The notes: generated from the letters alone by a model not told the origin. A DNA stretch of 64,000 nucleotides from Excoecaria cochinchinensis (GCA_947683425.1 CANTUQ010000003.1:4774001-4838000), one strand, 5' to 3'; counted from the first letter of the stretch, positions 1 through 10,566 are shown. A program made the numbers and translations.

Positions 1-1119
1 GCGGGAGGCATAAGCTATCACTTTTCTGTCCTCCATCAATACACAACCCAAACCATTCAAAGATTCATCACTATAGATCGTGAAGTCTTTGCCTGATTCG
101 GGTTGAGTTAACACTGGAGCTGTTGTTAACATTTTTTTAAGCTGTTCAAAACTGGGTTGACACTTTTTTGTCCACTCAAATTTTGCATTCTTCTACAATA
201 AGCGTGTTAACGATGCTGTAATGATTGAAAAACCTTTAACAAACCTTCTGTAGTAGGCTACTAAACCCAAGAAAATTCTAATTTCAGTGACATTCTTGGG
301 TGTTCTCCACTGCAACACAGCTTCATTCTTCTTTGGATCCACTTTAATACCTTCTGCTGACACTATATTGCCAAGGAATGACACTTCCTTCAACCAGAAA
401 TCACACTTGCTAAACTTGCCATACAGCTTCCTATCTCTGAGTGACTGCAACACAATTCTCAAATGCTTATCATGCTCTTCTGGAGTCTTTGAATACACCA
501 GAATATCATCAATAAAGACCACTATGAACTGATCTAGGTATGGATGGAAGATCCTGTTCATAAGGTCCATAAAAGCTGCTGGTGCATTCGTGAGTCCACA
601 AGGCATTACTAGAAATTCATAGTGTCCATATCTAGTACGAAAAGCTATCTTGGACACATCTGCTTCTTTAATCTTCAACTGATGATAGCTCGATCTCAAA
701 TCAATCTTTGAAAATACAGCTGCACCCTTCAACTGATCTAATAGATCTTCAATACGTGGCAATGGATATTTATTCTTAATTGTTAACTTATTTAGCAGCC
801 TATAATCAATACATAATCTGAGAGATCCATCCTTCTTTATCACGAACAACACTGGAACTCCCCATGGTGATACACTGGGCCTAATGAAGCCTTTCTCTTG
901 TAATTCTTGCAGCCGAATCTTTAATTCTTTCATTTCTGCTAGTGTCATTCTATATGGAGCAATGGAAACTAGTGCAGTTCCTGGGGCTACATCAATTGAG
1001 AATTCAATCTCTCGATCAGGTGGCAAGCCTGGAAGATCTTTCGGGAACACATCTGGAAACTCACACACTGTAGGCACATCTGATAGATTAGACGTTCCCT
1101 TCTTTGCTTCCATTGCATA
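1..1119 (-). pseudogene. Tekay-like Ty3/gypsy pol fragment: reverse transcriptase and start of RNase H (element Tekay-1)
   Basis: Minus-strand pol piece of a chromovirus. The reverse transcriptase frame at 193-1113 shows the family landmarks in order: GFIRPSVSPWG, LCIDYRLLNK, FSKIDLRSSYHQLKI, FLVMPCGLTNAPAAFMDLMN and the catalytic FIDDILVYS. A stop at 193-195 (CTA on the plus strand) replaces the Gln codon expected between RT and RNase H. Positions 1-192 continue in frame into an RNase H start with SDESLNGLGCVLMEDRK. The catalytic pocket is recognisable, but MPCGL replaces the usual MPFGL and YRMTLAEMKEL differs from the sister copy. The rest of pol lies left of the window. The closest relative in view is the second copy at 23124-24044. 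It cannot encode a full polyprotein. Confidence 0.88.
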
Positions 1120-1687
1120 ACATAAATTAGCAACTATTTTGCTGTTGTGGCTGAGATAACATCAGACAAATAATCTGGTCTTTAGCCCACCTTTATTATC
1201 TCTCTATCATCTGAAGTCTTAATAGTCACTCTCTTCCTTTTACAATCAACCCTCACATGATGAGTGGCTAACTAATCCATTCCCAAAATGACATCAAACT
1301 CTTTGAAGGGAAGTTCAATCCAATTGGCGGGGAAAACACAATCCTAAAGTCTTATCGGACAATCTCTATACACTCGATTCACTACCACACTAAGTCCCAA
1401 CGGATTGCTCACTAGAATATCATGGTCTAAAGGAGAGCTAACTAACCGATTTCCCCGTGCAATGTCTGTGCTGATATAAGACTGTGTGGACCCGTGATCT
1501 ATAAGTGCATACACTGAATCTAAAACTAGAGAAAATTTACCTATGATCACATTTAGAGCATCCTCGTGATCACGGGCCCTCACTGCATAACCTCGTCCTG
1601 TAGGGCAACCCTTTCCCTGAGGTGGTGGTGGAGGTCTAGCTGAAGTGTGCGAGGTTGTCCCCCTGCCTCGCCCTCTCGGTGCTGAAG
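1120..1687 (-). pseudogene. Tekay-like aspartic protease and gag C-terminal remnant (element Tekay-1)
   Basis: Continuation of the Tekay-1 polyprotein upstream of RT. The retropepsin region reads YALIDHGSTQSYIST. The Ser of the usual D-S/T-G active site is His here, while the sister copy at 24046-24608 keeps LIDSGS. The following segment DVILGMD-stop-LATHHVRVDC has a stop where Trp is expected (TGG to TGA or TAG type). The frame ends abruptly at 1687, where the LTR of nested element A begins. Open reading frames that seem to start inside 1690-1770 are artefacts of this junction. Gag resumes at 9311 beyond the insertion. Confidence 0.82.
1683..1687. repeat. Target site duplication of element A, left copy (TGAAG)
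   Basis: TGAAG immediately before the LTR start, repeated at 9306-9310 immediately after the LTR end. The Tekay reading is continuous across the site when the element and one TGAAG are disregarded, as the homologous site near 24612 shows. Confidence 0.95.
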
Positions 1688-4418
1688 TGTAACACCCCGC
1701 CATCCCCGTTGGAAGGATACCGGAGTGCCACGCGAGCAAACACATATAAACAAATCCATATATATACATGTATAAACAAAAACCAAATGAGATTTAAAGA
1801 ACTTTTAATCGTATAATAGTAAATCCTTTTTACATGTAACATATATCAATATCGTTTTACAAAAAGAGGCTCGTAAGCAAATACATATACAAAAATAATA
1901 TTTGTTCCTTTACAAAAGATTTACTTTGCTATTCACAAGCCATATACAAAAATTTACAGCGGAAGACTTCAAATAACTTCAATCAAAAAGACTCCTAGTG
2001 GCCGACCTACAGATATCCGACTCTGAACCGAACTCGCCACCTGCACGGGAAAAGAGCCCGTGCTAAGCGATAACGCTTAGTGGGGAGGAACAAAACAAAC
2101 GAACAATATGCATTTACAATATTTATAACATCTAATGATTCAAAATCAAAGGCATCAAAATTACATGTAGACATATCCCTAAATTCCTTACTTGATATGC
2201 ATAAATATATACATTAAAAGCAATTAAGTATTCAGTGTATAATTCTCATCATTCTAAGTATACAGATTCAAGGTGCATAATATAGAGTTATGCAGGAATT
2301 CATGTACATCTTATACTTATAATCATGTCAACAATGCATTTCAATTTATGCAACACATTTAAACATATAGCCTGACTAGTCTAAAATACTCTCTAGGAGT
2401 GGATGCGGTCATTTGGATACTGATAGAACACAGTATCCCAAGCATATAGAGACATGAGTCTCAAACATGTACTTTTCATATAGAGACCGAAGTCTCGCAT
2501 TAAATCCATATAGATCCATACAGGATCGAAACAAAAATCCAAACGGACCCAAGTATAACGTTTTATCATATAGCAGCTGCACACACACACTGACCTAAGT
2601 AAGCGCTTACTTATCCACTACTATGACTATTCAGGCTTAAAACTCAACTCAACAATTCAAGCACCAATATCAATATGAGTATTGAAAATAATACTGATTT
2701 AGAGTCCATGTATACAGGTATACTGATCACATTTAAAACAAGTACTATAAATATTATATACAACTAAATGCAAATATATATTTCACGTATACATGTGTCT
2801 AGATCAAATTCAGAAACATTTAAATACATCCAGTATCAATTATTGGAGGCAGAAGTACAAATAATTCACATTCAAGACAATTTATGTTCATGTAAAATAT
2901 AAACTAGTAAATTATGTACATTAATTATTTAATCAAGTATACAACTCAATATTAAGCAATTATTAATTACAGTTCAGATTTTAAATCCAAACTTTTGTCA
3001 TGTAATGCAAAAACTCTTGAAACCAGAAGTTAAAACTTCATTTTAGGAAAACAGGGCAGCTGGTAGAGGCCGGTCACGAGACACCCAGGCAGTGGTGTCT
3101 CGTGACGCTGGTTTCTCGCAAGCGCCACGCAGAGGAGCAGGCAGTCACGGCGTGACCATCAGTCACGTCTCGTGACGCCTGAGAGGAGAGGAAGAGAGGT
3201 CACGAGATGAAATCTCATGACACGCAGGGAGACAGGCGAGGTCGCGAGGCGTGATGCTCCATCACGTCGCGACTTCCCAAAGGGAGGAAGGTCACTGCGT
3301 GATGCTTCATCACGCCACGTGACTTCCCAAGGAGGGAGGTCACGGCGTGATGCCCCATCACGTCACGTGATCTTCCTCTCACAAAACTGCTTGTCCTTCT
3401 CCAACTCCAGAAATTTCAGAAAAACGTAAAATCCAGAAACATCGTGAAAACAGAGTACAACATAAACTTCAAACCCCATTTTGTCTAAAACCATTTTTCA
3501 TGCGAAAATCATACTAACACGTACCTTTAAGTCTTCTGAGCACAATTACAGCAATTTCACTCATATTATTCACATTATCATATAGTCACAGTAAATAAAC
3601 AGAGAGAGTCACAACTCAGAATTTCACATTCATATACATGTATAAACATCTCATTTGCACACTCATAACCTTTATTTCTCCACCTAATTCATGTATACAC
3701 AATACATTTCTCATGCATCTATATAATTGAACACACACATAGTTAAAATTAACATCAAACAGCAACTAGGATCAAAAATGAGAAATAACAGACGCTCCCA
3801 AACCTGAATGAAGTCTCAAAAATGTCCACTGCACTCTCAGTCCACAACCTTCTCTTTCCCTTTATCCCTCTTCTTTACTTCAGATGCTTGCAACAGATGA
3901 AACCATAACTCATTAATCAAAAAACAGAATCTCGAAAACCCAAAGGAGAAAAGAAGGAGATTCTACCATATAAGCCAAGAAAACTGTCGCCACTTACCTT
4001 CTGAAGCTTTTCAATGCTCAAAAACTCAGCTCACAATAAATGAATCACGCATGCAAAAGAGAGAAAGAACAGCAAATGGAGAGGGAAAGGGTGGCTAACG
4101 TGAGAGAGAGCAAAAGAGAGAAACCTCACGTCTTTAGTTTTTTCCAGAACTAAAACATTCAGACCTCTCTTTTCTCTCACCTACATGTACAACTCACCCT
4201 CCACTTGGCACACATGCACGGTCCACTTATTCAAAATTACCAACAGCTCCATCAAATCTTCTAATAGCTCCTTCTTAATTCCTTTATACTCACTAAACTA
4301 AAATCTTTAATTAATTCTTTATGAAAAATTACTCAATTACCCTTAAATGTCCATTTAAAATTACTAATTTCCAATTAGAATTGCTAAATCCAATTAGGCC
4401 ACTTATGGGGGTGTGACA
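1688..4418 (-). repeat. 3' LTR of element A
   Basis: 2731 bp, TG...CA bounded. Reading left to right it contains a CTAAGCG-ATAA-CGCTTAG hairpin at about 2062-2080, AT-rich sequence, a GC-rich hairpin cluster (3072-3371) and a purine/pyrimidine-rich tract near 4030-4200. The right end (element 5' side, U3) has a minus-strand TATAAA at about 4283-4288, a possible core promoter box. Small open frames inside (for example 3217-3429) follow the palindromes and are not genes. Confidence 0.92.
3072..3371. repeat. Cluster of GTCACG-armed hairpins in LTR of element A
   Basis: At least six inverted repeats in about 300 bp. Examples are GTCACGAGACACC paired with GGTGTCTCGTGAC; GTCACGGCGTGAC; GTCACGAGAT with ATCTCATGAC; GTCGCGAGGCGTGATG with CATCACGTCGCGAC; and two GTCAC...GTGAC units with CGTGATG...CATCACG arms. 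The block is GC-rich in an AT-rich LTR. The same cluster recurs at 7960-8258, 15058-15357 and 19258-19557. Confidence 0.88.
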
Positions 4419-4432
4419 ACTCTCTCCTCCTT
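4419..4432 (-). promoter_or_regulatory. Polypurine tract of element A
   Basis: Plus strand ACTCTCTCCTCCTT abuts the LTR end. On the minus strand this is AAGGAGGAGAGAGT directly upstream of TGTCACACC, the position where plus-strand DNA synthesis is primed. A second copy lies at 5134-5147 because of the internal duplication. Confidence 0.85.
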
Positions 4433-5108
4433 AAGAAAATTTCGTCCTCGAAATTTCCTTGCTTATCCAAACACAACTCAAATACCAAAACCGAAACGAA
4501 CAAAACTTAACATATAAACACTTACCCGAAGGTCCTGCAGCAACAGTCACATTTTCCGCAGTCATAGCATACGCCCTATGCCGGTTATGATCTTCTGTAG
4601 CACCAGGTCGTTGCACCGTTTCAGATGGTGCTCTCGGATGTCTACTTCCTTCACGATTGCTTTGGATGACATTGGATCTTCTGCTCTCTTGCTGAATCTG
4701 GTCCTCTTGTCGATTAGGGCAACTTGCAAACCGATGCTCTATACTTCCGCACTTAAAATAGGCGCCAGTAATCTTACGACATGTACCCCAATGGTACCTA
4801 TGACAATGCTCACACTCCGGTGCTCGGTTTCTTTTGCTAGCATGCGGTGCCACACTTCCAACTTCTGAAGGTACTTGTACAGACCCTCTATTTCCTTGCT
4901 CAACTGGAGCACCCTTAGACTTGTTAGTACTCACAACTCCCCCTTCTGGTGCTCTCCTCTTCTGTGCCATCTTCTGTTTAATCTCCTCAGATTCCTCTAA
5001 CTTCATTGCTGCAGCCACAAGCTGATAATACCCCACTGGTTGCAATACAATCTTCGCAGACAAAGGACCTCGGTACACCTCACGAAGTCCCTCAAGAAAG
5101 TGTCTACA
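4431..5108 (-). pseudogene. 5'-truncated duplicate of the element A gag
   Basis: Minus-strand open frame starting MYRGPLSAK, corresponding to the C-terminal half of the gag at 5146-6459. It lacks the entire N-terminal capsid region and gag start. The second zinc knuckle has lost its first Cys (YFKCGSIEHRFASC against CFKCESMEHRFASC in the full copy). It arose through the 715-bp duplication and is unlikely to be translated as a separate protein. Confidence 0.85.
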
Positions 5109-5145
5109 TTAGGCCACTTATGGGGGTGTGACAACTCTCTCCTCC

Positions 5146-6459
5146 TTAAGAAAATTTTGTCCTCGAAATTTCCTTGCTTATCCAAACACAACTCAAATAC
5201 CAAAACCGAAACGAACAAAACTTAACATATAAACACTTACCCGAAGGTCCTGCAGCAACAGTCACATTTTCCGCAGTCATAGCATACGCCCTATGCCGGT
5301 TATGATCTTCTGTAGCACCAGGTCGTTGCACCGTTTCAGATGGTGCTCTCGGATGTCTACTTCCTTCACGATTGCTTTGGATGACATTGGATCTTCTGCT
5401 CTCTTGTTGAATCTGGTCCTCTTGTCGATTAGGGCAACTTGCAAACCGATGCTCCATACTTTCGCACTTAAAACAGGCGCCAGTAATCTTACGACATGTA
5501 CCCCAATGGTACCTATGACAATGCTCACACTCCGGTGCTCGGTTTCTTTTGCTAGCATGCGGTGCCACACTTCCAACTTCTGAAGGTACTTGTACAGACC
5601 CTCTATTTCCTTGCTCAACTGGAGCACCCTTAGACTTCTTAGTACTCACAACTCCCCCTTCTGGTGCTCTCCTCTTCTGTGCCATCTTCTGTTTAATCTC
5701 CTCAGATTCCTCTAACTTCATTGCTGCAGCCACAAGCTGATAATACCCCACTGGTTGCAATACAATCTTCGCAGACAAAGGACCTCGGTACACCTCACGA
5801 AGTCCCTCAAGAAAGTGTCTACATCTGAACTCACTAGTCAACAATTGCTCGGGCACATACTTACTCAACCGGTTGAACTCCTTGTCATATTCACTAACAG
5901 TCATTCCCCGCTGCTTCAAACTAATGAACTCTCTCCACTTAGCTTCTTGATATGCCTTGGTCACATACTTTTGCTCAAACTCTTGCTTGAAGTATTCCCA
6001 TGTCAACTCAGCTGGCCGCTGAGGATTCCTCAACACAAGCTCCCACCAATCATATGCTGATCCCTGTAGCAACGAAACTGCACATGAAGCTCTCTGATCC
6101 GCGGGACATCTAATCTCTTGCAAAATCCTACCTACTCTCTTGAGCCAAAACTCAGCCACATCTGATTCATCTAAGGCAGTCCCATGAAAATCCTCTGCTC
6201 CTCTTTTTCTTAACAATTCAATTGGAGCCTTAGGAGCAGTCAACCTATCAACCACTTGCAGTAACCCTTGCACTAACGCTGGATCCATACTAACTCCTCT
6301 ATTTTCACCCACAGCTGGTGCAGGTTCCTGTGCAGGCCTATCCTGTCTCACTGGATCACCTCCTCTGATCGGACTATCTCTACGACCCATATAGACACTG
6401 TCCATTGTGTCGCCCATATACTCACTCGGATCCGACTCCATATAAACACTACAAAACAC
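5146..6459 (-). CDS. gag: Retrotransposon Gag of TR-GAG element A (437 aa)
   Basis: Intact frame covering the element's only protein. An N-terminal acidic/Pro-rich stretch is followed by a retrotransposon gag (capsid) domain at about residues 75-245, with LLRKRGAEDF, WLKRVGRIL, LLQGSAYDWWE, FKQEFEQKYV and EYDKEFNRLSKYVPE. A basic linker and two zinc knuckles follow: CEHCHRYHWGTC and CFKCESMEHRFASC. It should form virus-like particles and bind RNA. It resembles the diverged Tekay gag at 9642-10187 in layout. The last ~25 residues differ from element B through a frameshift near the vestigial pol end (NFEDEIF-like). The conserved GG|GTAAGT after GPSG (minus strand, 5240 down to 5235) looks like a splice donor. 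An alternative start six codons in (MESDPSEY) is possible. Confidence 0.88.
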   Translation of the reverse strand: MFCSVYMESDPSEYMGDTMDSVYMGRRDSPIRGGDPVRQDRPAQEPAPAVGENRGVSMDPALVQGLLQVVDRLTAPKAPIELLRKRGAEDFHGTALDESDVAEFWLKRVGRILQEIRCPADQRASCAVSLLQGSAYDWWELVLRNPQRPAELTWEYFKQEFEQKYVTKAYQEAKWREFISLKQRGMTVSEYDKEFNRLSKYVPEQLLTSEFRCRHFLEGLREVYRGPLSAKIVLQPVGYYQLVAAAMKLEESEEIKQKMAQKRRAPEGGVVSTKKSKGAPVEQGNRGSVQVPSEVGSVAPHASKRNRAPECEHCHRYHWGTCRKITGACFKCESMEHRFASCPNRQEDQIQQESRRSNVIQSNREGSRHPRAPSETVQRPGATEDHNRHRAYAMTAENVTVAAGPSGKCLYVKFCSFRFWYLSCVWISKEISRTKFS

Positions 6460-6559
6460 AAGACATCTGCATTAGGCCACTATACAAAACTGACTCGCAT
6501 GCATAGACTCAACTCTACACTCATACAATCACAACATAACCCAGAACCACCAAACCTGG

Positions 6560-6571
6560 GCTCTGATACCA
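6560..6571 (-). promoter_or_regulatory. Primer binding site of element A, initiator-Met tRNA type
   Basis: Plus strand GCTCTGATACCA, that is TGGTATCAGAGC on the minus strand, the standard plant initiator-methionine tRNA complement. It lies 3 nt from the LTR start at 6575. Confidence 0.93.
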
Positions 6572-6574
6572 AGC

Positions 6575-9305
6575 TGTAACACCTCGCCATCCCCGTTGGA
6601 AGGATACCGGAGTGCCACGCGAGCAAACACATATAAACGAATCCATATATATACATGTATAAACAAAAACCAAATGAGATTTAAAGAACTTTTAATCGTA
6701 TAATAGTAAATCCTTTTTACATGTAACATATGTCAATATCGTTTTACAAAAAGAGGCTCGTAAGCAAATACATATACAAAAATAATATTTATTCCTTTAC
6801 AAAAGATTTACTTTGCTATTCACAAGCCATATACAAAAATTTACAGCGGAAGACTTCGAATAACTTCAATCAAAAAGACTCCTAGTGGCCGACCTGCAGA
6901 TATCCGACTCTGAACCGAACTCGCCACCTGCACGGGAAAAGAGCCCGTGCTAAGCGATAACGCTTAGTGGGGAGGAACAAAACAAACGAACAATATGCAT
7001 TTACAATATTTATAACATCTAATGATTCAAAATCAAAGGCCTCAAAATTACATGTAGACATATCCCCAAATTCCTTACTTGATATGCATAAATATATACA
7101 TTAAAAGCAATTAAGTATTCAGTGTATAATTCTAATCATTCTAAGTATACAGATTCAAGGTGCATAATATAGAGTTATGCAGGAATTCATGTACATCTTA
7201 TACTTATAATCATGTCAACAATGCATTTCAATATATGCAACACATTTAAACATATAGCTTGACTAGTCTAAAATACTCTCTAGGAGTGGATGCGGTCATT
7301 TGGATACTGATAGAACACAGTATCCCAAGCATATAGAGACTTGAGTCTCAAACATGTACTTTTCATATAGAGACCGAAGTCTCGCATTAAATCCATATAG
7401 ATCCATACAGGATCGAAACAAAAATCCAAACGGACCCAAGTATAACGTTTTATCATATAGCAGCTGCACACACACACTGACCTAAGTAAGCGCTTACTTA
7501 TCCACTACTATGACTATTCAGGCTTAAAACTCAACTCAACAATTCAAGCACCAATATCAATATGAGTATTGAAAATAATACTGATTTAGAGTCCATGTAT
7601 ACAGGTATACTGATCACATTTAAAACAAGTACTATAAATATTATATACAACTAAATGCAAATATATATTTCATGTATACATGTGTCTAGATCAAATTCAG
7701 AAACATTTAAATACATCCAGTATCAATTATTGGAGGCAGAAGTACAAATAATTCACATTCAAGACAATTTATGTTCATGTAAAATATAAACTAGTAAATT
7801 ATGTACATTAATTATTTAATCAAGTATACAACTCAATATTAAGCAATTATTAATTACAGTTCAGATTTTAAATCCAAACTTTTTTCATGTAATGCAAAAA
7901 CTCTTGAAACCAGAAGTTAAAACTTCATTTTAGGAAAACAGGGCAGCAGGTAGAGGCCGGTCACGAGACACCCAGGCAGTGGTGTCTCGTGACGCTGGTT
8001 TCTCGCAAGCGCCATGCAGAGGAGCAGGCAGTCACGGCGTGACCATCAGTCACGTCTCGTGACGCCTGAGAGGAGAGGAAGAGAGGTCACGAGATGAAAT
8101 CTCGTGACACGCAGGGAGACAGGCGAGGTCGCGAGGCGTGATGCTCCATCACGTCGCGACTTCCCAAAGGGAGGAAGGTCACGGCGTGATGCTTCATCAC
8201 GCCACGTGACTTCCCAAGGAGGGAGGTCACGGCGTGATGCCCCATCACGTCACGTGATCTTCCTCTCACAGAACTGCTTCTCCTTCTCCAACTCCAGAAA
8301 TTTCAGAAAAACGTAAAATCCAGAAACATCGTGAAAACAGAGTACAACATAAACTTCAAACCCCATTTTGTCTAAAACCATTTTTCATGCGAAAATCATA
8401 CTAACACGTACCTTTAAGTCTTCTGAGCACAATTACAGCAATTTCACTCATATTATTCACATTATCATATAGTCACAGTAAATAAACAGAGAGAGTCACA
8501 ACTCAGAATTTCACATTCATATACATGTATAAACATCTCATTTGCACACTCATAACCTTTATTTCTCCACCTAATTCATGTATACACAATACATTTCTCA
8601 TGCATCTATATAATTGAACACACACATAGTTAAAATTAACATCAAACAGCAACTAGGATCCAAAATGAGAAATAACAGACGCTCCCAAACCTGAATGAAG
8701 TCTCAAAAATGTCCACTGCACTCTCAGTCCACAACCTTCTCTTTCCCTTTATCCCTCTTCTTTACTTCAGATGCTTGCAACAGATGAAACCATAACTCAT
8801 TAATCCAAAAACAGAATCTCGAAAACCCAAAGGAGAAAAGAAGGAGATTCTACCATATAAGCCAAGAAAACTGTCGCCACTTACCTTCTGAAGCTTTTCA
8901 ATGCTCAAAACCTCAGCTCACAATAAATGAATCACGCATGCAAAAGAGAGAAAGAACAGCAAATGGAGAGGGAAAGGGTGGCTAACGTGAGAGAGAGCAA
9001 AAGAGAGAAACCTCACGTCTTTAGTTTTTTCCAGAACTAAAACATTCAGACCTCTCTTTTCTCTCACCTACATGTACAACTCACCCTCCACTTGGCACAC
9101 ATGCACGGTCCACTTATTCAAAATTACCAACAGCTCCATCAAATCTTCTAATAGCTCCTTCTTAATTCCTTTATACTCACTAAACTAAAATCTTTAATTA
9201 ATTCTTTATGAAAAATTACTCAATTACCCTTAAATGTCCATTTAAAATTACTAATTTCCAATTAGAATTGCTAAATCCAATTAGGCCACTTATGGGGGTG
9301 TGACA
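6575..9305 (-). repeat. 5' LTR of element A
   Basis: 2731 bp, same length as its partner, TG...CA bounded, followed directly by the TGAAG target duplication (9306-9310). It contains the hairpin cluster at 7960-8258 and a candidate minus-strand TATAAA at 9170-9175. As the 5' LTR it should carry the active promoter of the element. Confidence 0.92.
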
Positions 9306-9310
9306 TGAAG

Positions 9311-10433
9311 GACCTGCTCCGGGTGCTGTAGAGGTCACCGACTTTGGTACTGCATCAGGGCAATCTCTAACTAGATGTTCCTTTGACCCGCACATGAAAC
9401 AAGCACCCGAAAGATATCTACACTCGCCTGGGCGAGACCTACCACAATGGTCACACTGCTGGGGCACTCCTCTATCTCTGCCTCGAGGTGCACTCCCTAC
9501 TGAAGATGCTGGAACACTACTGCCGGCCTGCTTCTTCTAGCTACGAGCTGGTGCTGCAGATCCCCTACTCTAAGATGGTGGTGGTCCTCTAGATCTTTTA
9601 CTCTGACTACCTGCTCCACTGGACTGCCCCGGTTTCCTTTTCTACTGAAACCATGCCTGCGTCTCTACTTCATCAGCTTGGGATGTCTTAACTTTAATGG
9701 CTGCAGCTACAAGGGATCTCAAGGTTGGATGATTTTTAACACTTACCATCAGCTTAATTTTTTTGTGAAGGCCACGCTCAAATCTCTCCATCAATCTAGG
9801 TCCAGTCCTCAGCACATCATCAAGATAGCCACTCAATCTCTCAAATTCTCTTTTATACTCCACAACTATTTTGTTGCCCTGTTTCAACCTCCAAAAGGCA
9901 TCTTGCATCGCAGCTTTATACTCAGCACCAATGTATTTCTTTTCAAACTGGTCAATAAAGAACTCAAAGTTCAACTGGTCATTTGGGGTATGTTTTCTGA
10001 CTGAGTCCCACCAAAAGTATTCTGGACCCTGCAATAATGCCACTGTGCCCTCAAATTTCTCCTCTGGAGTACTATAGAGAATCTTGAACAGCCTCTTATT
10101 TCGAAACAACCACTCTTCCTTTTGTTCAGAAGTCACTAAATCTCTCCCAAAGAAATCTTCAGCTCCCATCTTTCTAAGTTGCTCCAAGATTGGCTTTCTC
10201 TATACTGGAGCTGCAGGTAGCACTAGTACTGGATGTTGTTGTTACTGTTGCTATTCCATCTCAAAATGGATTCGGTGTCGAATATAATCCGTCGTCATGG
10301 TAAAAAACTCAGGTTGGGGTGGGGGAGGTGGCGCTGACTGTGTCAATTGCTGTCGTGGAGTCTCAGCTCGACCTACACTGGCCGAGGCTCCACTATCGCC
10401 ATCCCCAACACTAAAACTTCGATCGGATGCCAT
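9311..10433 (-). pseudogene. gag: Tekay-like Gag, broken by in-frame stops (element Tekay-1)
   Basis: The gag starts at the ATG near 10433 (MASDRSFSVGDGDSG), with a Pro-rich N terminus. The capsid domain (9642-10187) shows LRKMGAEDFFGRDL, LLQGPEYFWWDSV, FEKKYIGAEYKAAM and EYKREFERLSGYLDDV. A double zinc knuckle follows (CDHCGRSRPGEC, CFMCGSKEHLVRDC) near 9370-9465. At least four stops interrupt the frame: two in the Gln-rich stretch near 10250, one near 10200 and one after AWFQ at 9642. The Gln-run stops are CAG/CAA to TAG/TAA changes. The 3' end is cut by element A at 9305. The frame continuing left of 9306 is LTR sequence and not gag. Confidence 0.85.
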
Positions 10434-10554
10434 TGGTACACTATAACAAGGAACAAGCATACACCAATACTATAAAAAAATATCCACTTTCATTGGCATG
10501 TATATACAATTACTTAACAATCCCTACTCCGATCTTAGAATCGCCCAAACCTTT

Positions 10555-10566
10555 GCTCTGATACCA
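10555..10566 (-). promoter_or_regulatory. Primer binding site of Tekay-1, initiator-Met tRNA type
   Basis: Plus strand GCTCTGATACCA, seven nt left of the LTR start at 10574. It is identical to the PBS of elements A, B and C. The region 10434-10554 between gag start and PBS is a short untranslated leader with nothing else recognised. Confidence 0.9.

Larger units (their letters stand above)
4393..5822. repeat. 715-bp internal tandem duplication in element A
   Basis: 4393-5107 and 5108-5822 are direct copies with a constant 715-bp offset. The unit consists of the outermost ~26 bp of the LTR, the PPT and the 3' part of gag. The junction joins gag sequence TGTCTACAT to LTR-end sequence ATTAGGCCAC with 2-3 bp of homology. 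I find six substitutions between copies, mostly C/T. The arrangement places an extra PPT plus U3 start inside the element. Confidence 0.93.
1688..9305 (-). mobile_element. TR-GAG-type non-autonomous LTR retrotransposon A (7.6 kb, complete)
   Basis: Two 2731-bp direct repeats (1688-4418, 6575-9305), each starting TGTAACAC and ending GTGTGACA, enclose 2156 bp. The interior holds a PBS, one gag frame and a PPT but no protease, RT, RNase H or integrase. The element reads on the minus strand. It is flanked by an exact 5-bp target duplication TGAAG (1683-1687, 9306-9310). The matching empty site exists in the sister Tekay element near 24612. By eye I count about 23 differences between the two LTRs (roughly 0.8 percent), so the insertion is recent. 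The architecture matches TR-GAG elements described in plants: long LTRs with only a GAG domain, mobilised in trans. An internal 715-bp tandem duplication is peculiar to this copy. Confidence 0.92.

Noticed and set aside
1344..1842. Overlapping minus-strand frames starting in 1690-1842
   Set aside because: Their starts lie in the LTR of element A; only the part left of 1688 is protease sequence of Tekay-1.
3217..3429. Arg/Ser-rich frames over the GTCACG hairpins (also at 8104, 15157, 19357)
   Set aside because: Low-complexity translations of palindromes inside LTRs; no start context or conservation beyond the repeat.
9216..9467. 83-aa frame with a zinc knuckle on the minus strand
   Set aside because: It is a chimera: the knuckle is Tekay-1 gag, and the tail below 9306 is LTR of element A.
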